A stretch of 64,000 nucleotides of DNA from Candidatus Freyarchaeota archaeon (GCA_030587365.1 JAUQZE010000027.1:310001-374000), one strand, 5' to 3'. Shown: positions 43,702-53,700, numbered from the stretch's first letter. A program made the numbers and translations. Notes: a model not told the origin generated them from the sequence alone.

Positions 43702-45683
43702 ATGAAACAAACAGTCAGAATTAGGAAAACTTCCAAAAAAGCAATACTGCTGACAGCGGTCCTACTCACAACAATGATAACAATCGCAGCAGTCACCGCA
43801 ACCCAAAACCAAAAACAAAACATAAATCCACTAATCTACCAAACCATACTCCTAGGCACGAACCCTCCCACAAATCAGCCCATACTAGCAAAAGCCGACG
43901 AAACCTGGAACGACACAATCATCTCGACCACAAATACCACAATCAACAAGGAAATCATACTGAACGGAAACCTAACAATCGCCGACGGAGGAATCCTAAC
44001 ACTAACAAACGTCACCCTAAGAGTCAACTGCACCACCAACGGTGAACACCGCATAGAGGTTCAAAACAATGGAACACTATACATCAACGGCAGCTCGATT
44101 ATCACAGCCCTCGACCCCAGCTACAGTTTCCTATTCTGGGTGCAGTCCGGTTCAACGTTCCGATGAATAACAGCGAACTACACTACTGCGGATACGAAAA
44201 TAGTACCAGCAACCGTAATCATTATGGTCTCTGGATAAACACAGACAACACAATCATAGAAAACAACACCCTCACAAACAACTACGTGGGAACCATAATA
44301 TGGTACTCACACAACAACACAATAAGAAACAACACCGCCACAGACAACCACGAAGGCTTCTGGCTAGAAGGGAGTTCAAACAACACTCTTACAGGTAACA
44401 ATGCCACAAACGCCTGGTACGGCTTCACCTTGAGTTATAGCTCTTACAACAATCTTACTGGTAACACTGTCACAAACCCCTACATGTGGGGTACGGGTTG
44501 TTTCGGCTTCTACATGCAATATGGCACTTACAACAATCTTACTGGTAACACTGTCACAAACCACACTTATCTCGCCTTCTATCTGATCTATAGCCACTAC
44601 AACAATCTTACTGGTAACAATGCCACAAACAACGACTACGATAACTTCAATCTTTACGACAGCTGGTACAACACTCTTACGGGTAACACCGCTACAAACA
44701 ACACCGGAGAAGGGTTCTTTCTAGTCAATAGCTCTTACAACACTCTTACTAGCAACATCGCCACAAACAACGGCGGTCCCCCCATTTACATAAAAGCCGG
44801 CTTCCACCTTATGTCGTATAGCGATCATAACACCCTTTCTGGTAACACCGCCATAAACAACACTCAATACAACTTCGTATACGATGGCTTAAATAATAAT
44901 CTCGCTGGGAGTGTTTCAGCGAATTTTCTCCGTGTTAAGGCGTTAGCTTTTGGTGGTGGTGCTGTGCAGGGTGCGCAGGTTAAGGTTCAGGTTGACGGAA
45001 ACACGATCTACGACTCCATCGGCTTTGGCGGAAGCAACCCCCCAACAGACCAAAACGGGTTAACCGAATGGATAGTGGTTCCGTATAAAACCTACGTGAG
45101 TGGAACAACTGCTGTAGAGAACATAACTAATGTGACAGTAAGCTACGGGGGATTATATATCGATAATAATCCAAGGATTGTTAATATGTCAACCAGCCAC
45201 ACTGAGACCTTCATTGTAGATAATGTTCCTCCGACTGTCACGATTACCACCCCCTCAAACGACACCCAAGTAAATACGGGAGTGATTTACATAAATGGAA
45301 CCTTTAACGGCACGGGAAGCCAAATTCTAAGCATAAGCATTAACGACCCCCGATTCACCTTAGTGGAACCCTCCAGCTCACCCTACGGCATTACCGGCAC
45401 CTACAGCTTCAAAGCCTCAAATATAGAATCAAGCGAGTTCGATGTGCAGGTAAAAGTCCGAGACCAATCGGGACTCGAGACAACAGCAACGAGGCACGTG
45501 ATAGTCGAACAGCCCTTATCACTCACAGACATACTAAAATCGCTTACAGCCATACTACTATTGTTGACATCTAATTCACAGAGCGGTTTCAGCCTTCTGA
45601 TTTACGTTGCTGCGGGTGTTGCCGCCTGTGCAGGTGTAGCGGCTGGGGTTTTGTTCTACTACTTCCGCTTGCGGAGGGTGTAA
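43702..45683 (+). CDS. NosD-type repeat surface protein, interrupted by a frameshift
   Basis: From ATG 43702 the first frame encodes a signal peptide (KKAILLTAVLLTTMITIAAV), then a strand-rich region, and ends at TGA 44164. The second frame starts at ATG 44163 and continues with right-handed beta-helix repeats of about 22-24 residues (YNNLTGNTVTN, NNTLTGNNATN), an Ig-like region and a C-terminal membrane anchor (VAAGVAACAGVAAGVLFYYF, then RLRRV). The family sequence runs unbroken across QSGSTFR-MNNSELHYCG, so one base appears to be missing at about 44,161. It may be a pseudogene, a phase-variable gene or a sequencing error. It is outside-facing and N-glycosylation-site rich. Confidence 0.75.
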
Positions 45684-45983
45684 AACAGATAATTACACGG
45701 ATGGGGAATGATGGACTCTAAAACTAGTGATTCTGAACTTTTCCCTCTACCCTTTTTTTATTTAGTATTATAACAGTGGCAAGGCAGCATCAAGCATAAA
45801 GGTAGCATGCCAAATAAAAACAATTAAAGATGCAACTATTACCTCACAATTTTTGCCATTAACGACTATTTTTTAGTTTATGCGGTAAGTAAAGCACATG
45901 AAAAAAGGGAAAGAGAAATAAATAATAAAAGAATAAAGTTCCCAAACAAAAAATAATGATTCTCGCAAAAAGGTGAATGAAAA
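45684..45983. promoter_or_regulatory. Spacer with promoter for the OYE-type gene
   Basis: T-rich CCCTTTTTTTATTTAG at about 45,750 may end the surface-protein transcript. The end of the spacer is A-rich, with AAAAAGGTGA as ribosome site. No gene. Confidence 0.4.
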
Positions 45984-47966
45984 ATGAAACTATTCGAACC
46001 CATCCAGATACGCAACATGAACCTAAAGAATAGAGCCGTGATGCCTGCCATGCATCTGGGCTACGCGGATAAAGGCTATGTGACTCAGCAGATTATCGAT
46101 TTCTACGCTGAACGAGCTAGAAATGAAGTGGGCCTCATACTAGTGGGTGGTTGCTGGACAGAAATACTTGGTAAGGGCATGGAGACGATGCTTAGAATAG
46201 ACAGTGATGAAGCTATTCCGGGGCTTTCAAAACTCACTAAAGCTATTCATGAAGGTGGGGCTAAATGTGGTGCGCAATTATACCACTCAGGAAGATATGC
46301 CTTCTCATTCATCATCGGACAGACACCGGTGAGTGCCTCGGCAGTACAATCGAAATTCACTGGTGAGACTCCGAGAGCGCTTACAAAAGAGGAAATTCTG
46401 CAAACGGAAGAGAACTATGGGGAAGCTGCTCTCAGAGCCAAAAGGGCGGGTTTCGATGCTGTGGAGCTTATTGCTTCAGCGGGATACTTGATTCCGCAGT
46501 TTCTCTCGCCGCTCACAAATAAGAGGGATGACGAGTATGGCGGCGCCCTCAAGGCTAGGATGAGATTCGGCGTGGAATGTATTCAGGCTATAAAGGACAA
46601 AGTTGGTGACGACTATCCTCTAATAATGAGGATTTCTGGTGACGATATGATGCCCGGAGGCAACACTTACAAGGAAGTTAGGGAATACACCCCGGTATTC
46701 GCGGAAGCAGGAGTGAACATGTTTAACGTGACGGGAGGCTGGCACGAGTCTACTGTTCCCCAGATTACCATGAATGTTCCACGCGGTACTTATGTCTGGC
46801 TGGCTGAAAATGTTAAAGAAGTTGTTGACGTGCCCGTTATGGCGTGTAACCGGATTACGGATCCTTTGTTAGCGGAGCAGGTTCTTATTGACGGTAAGGC
46901 GGATCTTGTGGGTCTGGGCAGGGCTTTGATCTGTGACCCGGAGTGGGTTAGGAAGGCTAAAGAGGGGCGTTTCAAGGAGATTCGGCAGTGCTTGGGCTGC
47001 AACCAGGGTTGCTTTGACCACGTGTTCATGCTGACGCCTGTGGAGTGTTTGGCGAACGCTGCCGCAAGTCGTGAGGCAGAGTATCGGATTAAGCCTGCTG
47101 CTAAGCGTAAAAAGGTTCTTATCATTGGAGGTGGACCCGGCGGTATGGAAGCTGCAAGGGTTGCAAAGCTTAGAGGTCATGATGTCACTCTCTACGAGAA
47201 AACCTACACGCTGGGCGGCCAGTTGAACCTAGCAGCCGCGCCTCAGGACAGGCGGGAGTTCAAGAATCTAGTGGACTACCTCTCCTATCAAATGAACTTG
47301 CTCGGTGTTAACGTGGTTTTGTGTAAGGAAGTTACCCCTGAGGTTGTCAAGAAGCTGAAGCCTGATGTTATAATTGTTGCTACTGGCGGGCGTCCGCTGG
47401 TTCCCAAAATCCCCGGAATCGACGGCCCAAATGTAGTTATGTCTTGGGATGTGCTTGCGGGTAAGGCTGCCGTGGGCAAAAGGGCGGTCGTGGTGGGCGG
47501 TGGCGGTGTGGGCTGCGAAACCGGTCTCTACCTGACCGATCATGCTTCTATTACTCCGGAGCAGATGATGTTCCTCGTGAACTTTGGTGTACTGGATTTG
47601 CAGACGGCTTACGATATGGCGAGGAAGACGCGTGACGTTATCATTGTGGAGATGCTGGACAAGATGGGTGCAGATATTAGTAGAACCTGTCGCTGGACGA
47701 TTCTTAAGACTTTGTCTATGCGTGGGGTGCAGATGCTGACCAACGCCAAAGTGGCGAAGATTACTGACAAAGGTGTGATTCTCGAAAACGGCGATCTTCT
47801 CGAGGCTGACACGGTGGTTGTAGCGGTGGGCACTGTTCCTAACAATGAGCTTATCGACCAGTTGGAGGGCTCGGCTCCCGAAATATACTCTATAGGAGAT
47901 TGTGTGCAGCCCAGAAAAGCGTATGAAGCGGTTCACGAGGGAGCGGAAATAGCTCACAAAATTTAG
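45984..47966 (+). CDS. NADH:flavin oxidoreductase, 2,4-dienoyl-CoA reductase type (OYE family, Fe-S flavoprotein)
   Basis: A 660-residue three-domain enzyme. Residues 1-330 form an Old Yellow Enzyme TIM barrel with FMN (start LFEPIQIRNMNLKNRAVMPAM; QLYHSGRY; NVTGGWHE). A [4Fe-4S] motif follows in CLGCNQGC. The rest is an FAD/NAD(P)H domain with GGGPGGMEAA near 380 and a second dinucleotide fold (VVVGGGGVGCETG) near 500. This architecture is that of FadH, BaiCD and trimethylamine dehydrogenase. The substrate is unknown: unsaturated acyl-CoA or enones. The 3' half uses mostly G/T-ending codons. Confidence 0.9.
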   Translation: MKLFEPIQIRNMNLKNRAVMPAMHLGYADKGYVTQQIIDFYAERARNEVGLILVGGCWTEILGKGMETMLRIDSDEAIPGLSKLTKAIHEGGAKCGAQLYHSGRYAFSFIIGQTPVSASAVQSKFTGETPRALTKEEILQTEENYGEAALRAKRAGFDAVELIASAGYLIPQFLSPLTNKRDDEYGGALKARMRFGVECIQAIKDKVGDDYPLIMRISGDDMMPGGNTYKEVREYTPVFAEAGVNMFNVTGGWHESTVPQITMNVPRGTYVWLAENVKEVVDVPVMACNRITDPLLAEQVLIDGKADLVGLGRALICDPEWVRKAKEGRFKEIRQCLGCNQGCFDHVFMLTPVECLANAAASREAEYRIKPAAKRKKVLIIGGGPGGMEAARVAKLRGHDVTLYEKTYTLGGQLNLAAAPQDRREFKNLVDYLSYQMNLLGVNVVLCKEVTPEVVKKLKPDVIIVATGGRPLVPKIPGIDGPNVVMSWDVLAGKAAVGKRAVVVGGGGVGCETGLYLTDHASITPEQMMFLVNFGVLDLQTAYDMARKTRDVIIVEMLDKMGADISRTCRWTILKTLSMRGVQMLTNAKVAKITDKGVILENGDLLEADTVVVAVGTVPNNELIDQLEGSAPEIYSIGDCVQPRKAYEAVHEGAEIAHKI

Positions 47967-48291
47967 TCACGGCGGCTGCTCCTCGTGTGTATTTGTTCGA
48001 TGTGTAGGGTGAAATTTAATTCATCTTCTAGTTTTTCCTTTTTTTGATGGTTAACTTTTCAAGCAGATGAGTGCAATGATTTTATAGTTGTTTATTTTCC
48101 ATTTTTTATGTATTTAGTTGTAGTGAACAAAAGACGGATAATTGTGATCTAAACGCCAAAAAACAGCCTGTTTTGTCTCCTTTATTAACAGCCGCTGCTT
48201 GAAGAAAAATAGCCAAAACTAAGCAGGTCTCGGATTGCCTCGAAAAATCATAAATAGGGAGTTATCTATAGGTGGTTTATAGTGATGAAGG
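47967..48291. other. Intergenic spacer
   Basis: T-rich at its start (CTAGTTTTTCCTTTTTTTGATGG), likely termination. No gene. A TATA-like AAATCATAAATAGGG at about 48,246 lies about 45 bases before hicB. Confidence 0.4.
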
Positions 48292-48516
48292 ATGTTGGTT
48301 AAATTCGAGATTTATAACGACGGCGAATACTGGTGTGCTCGTGGCATCGGGGTGGATATTTTCACTCAGGGAAAAACGCTGGACGAACTCATGGGAAACG
48401 TAAAGGAGGCTGTTGAACTTCATTTTGACGAAGTGTTATCCTCGGGGGAAGACATACAGATATTGTCGATATTCGAGTTTGAGGTGCGCTCACTTGCCGA
48501 AGCTGCCGGTAGTTAG
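48292..48516 (+). CDS. hicB: HicB-like antitoxin (second copy)
   Basis: A 74-residue protein starting at TTG 48292. HicB pattern: VKFEIYNDGEYWCARGIGVD, then IFTQGKTLDELMGNVKEAVELH. It differs widely from the copy at 18.7 kb, so the two pairs are old paralogues or separate acquisitions. It overlaps hicA by 23 bases. Confidence 0.75.
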   Translation: MLVKFEIYNDGEYWCARGIGVDIFTQGKTLDELMGNVKEAVELHFDEVLSSGEDIQILSIFEFEVRSLAEAAGS

Positions 48517-48742
48517 CGGAAACAAACTAATAAAACTTTTGAGAAAAATGGGATACGAAGTAATCAGACAAAGAGGCAGCCACATAGTATTACGAAAAAT
48601 AACGGAAGGCGGAGAACACAACATCACTGTCCCAAACCATCCAGAGATTGCAAAAGGAACACTCAACGACATACTATCAAAAGTATCAATATGGAACAAC
48701 ATATCCAAAGATAATTTAATTGACATGCTCAGGAAAGTTTAA
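48494..48742 (+). CDS. hicA: HicA-like mRNA interferase toxin (second copy)
   Basis: An 82-residue protein from TTG 48494, picked because GAGGTG ends seven bases before it; the longer open frame from 48413 is not conserved. HicA core: SGNKLIKLLRKMGYEVIRQ, then RGSHIVLRK with the catalytic histidine, then EHNITVPNHPEIAKGTLNDI. The overlap with hicB couples translation. Confidence 0.82.
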   Translation: MPKLPVVSGNKLIKLLRKMGYEVIRQRGSHIVLRKITEGGEHNITVPNHPEIAKGTLNDILSKVSIWNNISKDNLIDMLRKV

Positions 48743-49110
48743 AAAAAACAAAAATCGAAAACGGCAAGAAGTCATGATGAACAATTCAATGCACAACACG
48801 ATTTTTTTTCTAAAAATCCAGATTGAACTCCTTTATAAAAGAAATGTTCTGCCAGAACGGTTTCCATTGAGCTAAATACATACCTTATTTTAATTTATAG
48901 ATTCAAGTATTATAGAAAGCGAAAACGTCTGAATGGGAATTAATGGGATCCGTTTGCCCGTTGGAACAAATTTATAAGGATTAAATGAGGTTCTGAGTAT
49001 TATAACTTGCAGGCTAATACTCGTTAAGTTTATTTGGTTATTTTAATGTGGCTTGGAAAACGATTATTGATGATACGCCTTAATAATTAGACACAAGGAG
49101 GTCAAACAAG
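48743..49110. promoter_or_regulatory. Spacer and promoter of the inositol-phosphate synthase gene
   Basis: A 368-base AT-rich spacer. TTTATAAGGATTAAATG near 48,970 is TATA-like. AAGGAGG lies just before the ATG at 49111. No gene. Confidence 0.45.
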
Positions 49111-50190
49111 ATGGGTAAGATTAGAGTAGCCATCGCCGGGCTTGGTAACTGCGCCAGCGCAATCATCCAAGGAGTCCACTACTACAACAACGCCAAAAAA
49201 GAAGAAACTGTACCCGGATTGATGCACGTAAATTTTGGAGGATACTACCCCCGAGACATAGAATTCGTCGCAGCGTTTGATGTAAACACGGAGAAAATTG
49301 GGAAAGATTTGAGTGAAGCTATTTTCGCCAAGCCCAACTGTGTCAGAAAGTTTGCTGAAGTACCAGAATTGGGTGTCAAGGTTCAACCGGGACCCATAAT
49401 GGACGGTGTTGCACCACACATGGTAAAATCCTTCTACTGCTACGACCCAAAGAAAATGAACCCCGTTGACGTAGCCGACGCTCTGAAACAAGCCAAGGCG
49501 AATATTCTTGTAAACTTCATACCCGTAGGAAGCTACGAAGCCACCAGACACTACGCCCAAGCAGCACTAGACGCCGGCTGCGCATTCGCAAACTGTATCC
49601 CAGAGTTCATATGCTCCGACCCCGTATGGACCAGCAGATTCGAAGAAGCCAACCTACCAGTAGCAGGCGACGACATCAAAAGCCAAGTAGGAGCCACCAT
49701 CCTCCACAGAACACTCGTAAACCTATTACTCGACAGAGGCGTCAAAATAGAAGACACCTACCAGCTCAATCTAGGCGGGGACACTGATTTTGAGAACATG
49801 ACTGTTGAGGAGAGGTTGAAGAGTAAGAGGATTAGTAAGACTGAGGCGGTTACCAGTCTGACTCCTTACAGTATCCCGGTTAGGATTGGTCCTTCGGATT
49901 ACGTGCCTTTTCTTGGTGATAAGAAGATTTGTTATATCCGACTGGATGGGAAGAAGTTTGGTGATACTCCGATGAGGGTTGAGGTTAAGCTGTCGGTGGA
50001 GGATTCTCCGAATAGTGCCGGTATGGTTATTGATGTTCTTAGGGCGATTAAGCTGGCTCTTGATAGGAAGATTTCTGGTCCGCTTATTAGTATTTCTTCC
50101 TATGCGTTCAAGCATCCTCCGACTCAGGTCACGGATCATGTTGCTCGGCAGTGGGTTGAGGAGTATATTCAGGGTGATAGGGAAAGGTGA
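49111..50190 (+). CDS. ino1: Inositol-1-phosphate synthase (archaeal), mosaic gene
   Basis: A 359-residue NAD-dependent enzyme that turns glucose 6-phosphate into inositol 1-phosphate, used for archaeal inositol lipids and solutes. NAD motif: IAGLGNCASAIIQGV. Catalytic region: NIPEF-like CIPEFICSDPVW and GDDIKSQVGATILHR, LDRGVKIEDTYQLNLGGDTD. To about 49,778 codons are A/C-ending; from ACACTGATTTTGAG on they are G/T-ending. The same G/T half is present again at 52.75 kb. The protein is continuous and of normal length. Confidence 0.93.
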   Translation: MGKIRVAIAGLGNCASAIIQGVHYYNNAKKEETVPGLMHVNFGGYYPRDIEFVAAFDVNTEKIGKDLSEAIFAKPNCVRKFAEVPELGVKVQPGPIMDGVAPHMVKSFYCYDPKKMNPVDVADALKQAKANILVNFIPVGSYEATRHYAQAALDAGCAFANCIPEFICSDPVWTSRFEEANLPVAGDDIKSQVGATILHRTLVNLLLDRGVKIEDTYQLNLGGDTDFENMTVEERLKSKRISKTEAVTSLTPYSIPVRIGPSDYVPFLGDKKICYIRLDGKKFGDTPMRVEVKLSVEDSPNSAGMVIDVLRAIKLALDRKISGPLISISSYAFKHPPTQVTDHVARQWVEEYIQGDRER

Positions 50191-50464
50191 AACTTCTTGT
50201 TGGTTTCCCAACACTGTACTAATTGTGAGTCGGTGGTGTTTCTCGGAATTTATGTGGGTCGATGGGGGCAACGCTGGCGTAAGATTCTCATCTCCTCTAA
50301 ATGTTTCCGTGTGTGAGCTGGGCATATCTGCAACCCTGTAACTAAAGTCTGAAACTAGAATCCTGAAAATAAAAATCCACCGTAAAAAGGTCCTGTGTTA
50401 CATCTTGTAGCCATGATAGTACGATTGTTTTCAAAACGGTTATTTGATATTTGTGTGAATGGTT
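50191..50464. other. Spacer between convergent genes
   Basis: No gene. The end of ino1 and of the minus-strand HEAT gene meet here. TTGATATTTGTGTGAATGG and other weak T-tracts may serve termination. Confidence 0.3.
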
Positions 50465-52600
50465 TTATACTTTCTTACCTTCTATTCTTTCTAGAGCCTC
50501 AGCAACCCTCCATCGAACATTGCTGTTTTCATCTTTTAATGCTTGGATGAGTGGTTCTACTGCTCTCTTATCTCTTATCATACCAAGAGCCCAAGCTGCT
50601 CCAAAGCGCACATTGCTGTTTTCATCTTTTAATGCTTGGATGAGTGGTTCTACTGCCGTTTCTCCTACATTTAGAAGAGCATATGTTGCGCGTTCTCTAA
50701 CACTCCAGTTTTCATCCTTTAGAGATTGAATGAGTGTTTCTACTGCCCTCATATCCTTTATATTTCCAAGAGCCCATACCGCTCCCTCTCGAATATCGCT
50801 ATTTTCATTTTTTAGCTCTTGTGTGAGTGGTTCTATTGCGGGTTCCCCTATCTTCCCAAGAGCCTCTGCTGCCTTTCCTCGAACATCACTATATTTATGC
50901 CTTAGAACCTGAATGAGTGTTTCCATTGCCCTTGCGTTTCCCATCTCTCCTAGAGCTAGTGCTGCTCCCACTTGAACAAAACAATCATTATCTTTTAATG
51001 CTTGAATGAGTGGTTCTACTGCTGGTTCACCAATTTTAGCTATTTCATCCCATTCTTTTTTTGCAATTAGATAGTATGTTTTTTCTTCTTCATTTTCAGG
51101 TTTCCATCCCAAATCATCTAGAGCCCACGCTGCTCCTACCCGAGCATCGCTATTTTCGTCCTTTAAAACTTGGAATAGGAATTCCACCACTCTTCTATTT
51201 CCTATTTTTCCAAGAGCGTACGAGGCTCCCCATCGGTTATCTTTATCTATATACTTTAGCGCTATTAAAAGTGGTTCTATTGCGGGTTCCCCTATTTTTC
51301 TGAGAGCATTTATTGCTCTAAGTTGAACGCGTTGATCTTCATCCTTTAGCGCTCGTATGAGCGGGTCTACTGCTCTCTCATCTTTTATTTTTCCGAGTGC
51401 TGATGCTGCTCTCCTTCGAACATACTTATCTTTATCCTCTAGTGCTTGGGTGAGTGGTTCTACCGCTCTCTCGTCTCCTATCATTCCGAGTGCTGATGCT
51501 GCTCTCCTTCGAACATAGTCAAATTTATTCATTAGTGCTTGTATGAGTGGTTCTACTGCTCTCTCGTCTTTTATTTTTCCAAGTGCCGCTATAACTCTTT
51601 TTCGAACGTACCACTGTTCATCATTTAGAGCTTGACCCAGTGGCTCTATTGCTCTTGTATCTTTTATCTCTCCAAGTGCTTCTGCTGCTTTCTTTCGAAC
51701 GTGGCTGTTTTTATCCTTTAGCGATTGTATTAGTGGTTCTACTGCCATTTCATTTCCTATTCTTCTAAGAGCCTCTACTGCTCTCATTCGAACGTGGCTG
51801 TTTTTATCCTTTAGGGCATGATTGAGGAATTCTATTGCTCTCTCGTCTCCTATCTTTCCAAGTGCTTCTGCTGCTGTCATTCGAACCTCACTAATTTCAT
51901 CCTCATTTAGAGTCTGTACCAGTGGTTCTACTGCTCTCTCGTCTCCTATCTTTCCAAGTGCTTCTGCTGCTCTTATTCGAACCTTGCTATATTCATCTTT
52001 TAGCGCTTCAGTCAGTGGTTCTACTGCTCTCTCGTCTTCTATCATTCCAAGAACGAGTGCTGCTCCAGTTCGAAAATGCTTGTTTTCATGTTTTAGTGCT
52101 TGTATTAGTGGTTCTATAGCCCTTTCAGCCCCTATGTTTTTAATAGCAAATCCCACATTTTGTTGAACGCTACTATCTTCATGTTTTAGTGCTTGTATTA
52201 GTGGTTCTATAGCCCCTTCATCTCCTATCTTTCCAAGAGCGTACGCTGCTCCTCCTCGAACATACCAATCTTCGTCTTTTAGCGCTTGTATGAGGGACTC
52301 AACAACTCTAGCATCCCCTATTTTTCCAAGAGAGCGCGCTGCACGCCCTCTAACTGATAGATTTTCATCTTTTAGTGCTTGTATGAGTGGTTCTACTGCT
52401 CTCTTGTCTCCTATTTTTTCGAGAGCCTCTACTGCACTAAGCCTAACTTCGTAATGTTCGTCTTCTAGTGCTTGTATGAGTGGTTCCACCGCCCTCAGGT
52501 CTCCTGTTTTTCCGAGGCTCTTTGCCGCGTTATCTCTAATATCTAGTTCTTGGCTCTTTAGGTCTTTGAGGTATTGTTCTACCTCTCCGTCTATTGTTGC
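50465..52600 (-). repeat. 93-bp coding tandem repeats of the HEAT gene
   Basis: The same short block (on the plus strand TGAGTGGTTCTACTGC) recurs at 93-base steps through most of the gene. Units differ by a few bases each. Frame is conserved, so the array is a coding repeat and not a CRISPR. Confidence 0.85.
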
Positions 52601-52636
52601 CTGTGTGTGTTGTCCTGTTTCTTCAGTGTTCTTCAA
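50465..52636 (-). CDS. HEAT-repeat protein with 22 near-identical 31-residue repeats
   Basis: A 723-residue protein built almost wholly of PBS-lyase-type HEAT repeats, consensus AVEPLIQALKDENxxVRxxA followed by AEALGKIGDER. I count 22 units; a longer insert (WKPENEEEKTYYLIAKKEWDE) lies in unit 16. Such solenoids bind proteins, and in bacteria and archaea they often attach to tetrapyrrole lyases or membrane partners; no enzyme domain is present here. Repeats are similar at DNA level (93-bp period), so the gene can gain and lose units. It lies between ino1 and the duplicated end of ino1. Confidence 0.9.
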   Translation of the reverse strand: MKNTEETGQHTQATIDGEVEQYLKDLKSQELDIRDNAAKSLGKTGDLRAVEPLIQALEDEHYEVRLSAVEALEKIGDKRAVEPLIQALKDENLSVRGRAARSLGKIGDARVVESLIQALKDEDWYVRGGAAYALGKIGDEGAIEPLIQALKHEDSSVQQNVGFAIKNIGAERAIEPLIQALKHENKHFRTGAALVLGMIEDERAVEPLTEALKDEYSKVRIRAAEALGKIGDERAVEPLVQTLNEDEISEVRMTAAEALGKIGDERAIEFLNHALKDKNSHVRMRAVEALRRIGNEMAVEPLIQSLKDKNSHVRKKAAEALGEIKDTRAIEPLGQALNDEQWYVRKRVIAALGKIKDERAVEPLIQALMNKFDYVRRRAASALGMIGDERAVEPLTQALEDKDKYVRRRAASALGKIKDERAVDPLIRALKDEDQRVQLRAINALRKIGEPAIEPLLIALKYIDKDNRWGASYALGKIGNRRVVEFLFQVLKDENSDARVGAAWALDDLGWKPENEEEKTYYLIAKKEWDEIAKIGEPAVEPLIQALKDNDCFVQVGAALALGEMGNARAMETLIQVLRHKYSDVRGKAAEALGKIGEPAIEPLTQELKNENSDIREGAVWALGNIKDMRAVETLIQSLKDENWSVRERATYALLNVGETAVEPLIQALKDENSNVRFGAAWALGMIRDKRAVEPLIQALKDENSNVRWRVAEALERIEGKKV

Positions 52637-52751
52637 GGTGTTTTATTCCTCCCTACAGCCCGCTGTTATTGCTGATGATTTCAATATAAATTTGTGTACA
52701 CTTTAGTATTTATATCTAGCTTTTCTAAGGGGCTTCCTTTCTGGGATCTTT

Positions 52752-53163
52752 CTACACTGATTTTGAGAACATGACTGTTGAGGAGAGGTTGAAGAGTAAG
52801 AGGATTAGTAAGACTGAGGCGGTTACCAGTCTGACTCCGTACAGTGTGCCGGTTAGGATTGGTCCCTCTGACTATGTGCCGTTTCTTGGTGATAAGAAGA
52901 TTTGTTACATTAGGCTGGATGGGAAGAAGTTTGGTGATATGCCGATTAGGGTTGAGGTTAAGCTGTCCGTTGAGGATTCTCCGAATAGTGCCGGGATGGT
53001 CATCGACCTTATCCGGGCGGTTAAGCTGGCTCTTGATAGGGGAATTTCGGGACCGCTTATAAGTATCTCATCCTACGCGTTCAAGCATCCTCCGACTCAG
53101 GTCACGGATCATGTTGCCCGACAGTGGGTTGAAGAGTTCATTCAGGGAAAGCGAGAAAGGTGA
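52752..53163 (+). pseudogene. Duplicated 3' part of inositol-1-phosphate synthase gene
   Basis: From ACACTGATTTTGAGAACATG to the stop this is a second copy of the last third of ino1, about 93% identical in protein over 131 residues; differences are mostly synonymous or conservative. It has ATG 52771 but lacks the NAD-binding and most catalytic residues, so it cannot work as the synthase. It uses G/T-ending codons like the matching part of the intact gene. Likely a fragment left by duplication or recombination. Confidence 0.85.
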
Positions 53164-53361
53164 AAACGGCTTCTTTCGAAGAATTTTTTGATTCATTCTT
53201 CTCTCTTCTCTTTTAATTTGTATATAATTCTTATTGAAATGCTTAGTTTTTGATATTTTTTGGATTGTTTTTATTCTTTTGATTTGAATTTAATGAGAAC
53301 GAAAATATTATTATACTTCTGGCGCCAATAATTATACCAATGAGGTTTTGGAGGAAAGCAA

Positions 53362-53559
53362 ATGAGTGAGACGCCTCCAACAGCGGAGCAAGTAAAAAAA
53401 GACAAAGAACTGCTTAAAAAGCTTCAAGAAGAGAAGAAAAAAGAACTGGAAAAAACTATGGCTGAGGGTAAAGCGAAAAGAGCAGCTGCGATGAAAGATG
53501 CTGCATCCAAGTTGGAACCTCATATTGGAGAAAAAGCCACTAAGAAACCTCTTGATTAA
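53362..53559 (+). CDS. Small charged helical protein, unknown
   Basis: A 65-residue protein with a clear GGAGG ribosome site before its ATG. It is almost all Lys, Glu and Ala (KKDKELLKKLQEEKKKELEK), one long helix. No known family. It may bind nucleic acid or act as a small chaperone. Confidence 0.55.
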   Translation: MSETPPTAEQVKKDKELLKKLQEEKKKELEKTMAEGKAKRAAAMKDAASKLEPHIGEKATKKPLD

Positions 53560-53700
53560 GCACCCTCTAATTCTTTTATTTCTTCAACTCACAGAAACGG
53601 CGGCCGCAAAAATTACTTGACCCTACCTTTCTTTTTTTTAACCCTACTTGTTTTCACGAACAAAAATAATGCAAAAATAAATGGGATGGTAAAAATTGAA

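Noticed and set aside
47268..47957. 229-residue minus-strand open frame opposite the OYE-type gene
   Set aside because: Antisense shadow of a clearly coding gene; no family pattern and no ribosome site.
49771..50325. 184-residue minus-strand open frame over ino1
   Set aside because: Shadow frame caused by G/T-rich codon use of the sense gene.
50465..52600. Regular 93-bp repeats considered as a CRISPR array
   Set aside because: The repeats are in frame, diverged and coding for HEAT units; there are no unique spacers of constant length.
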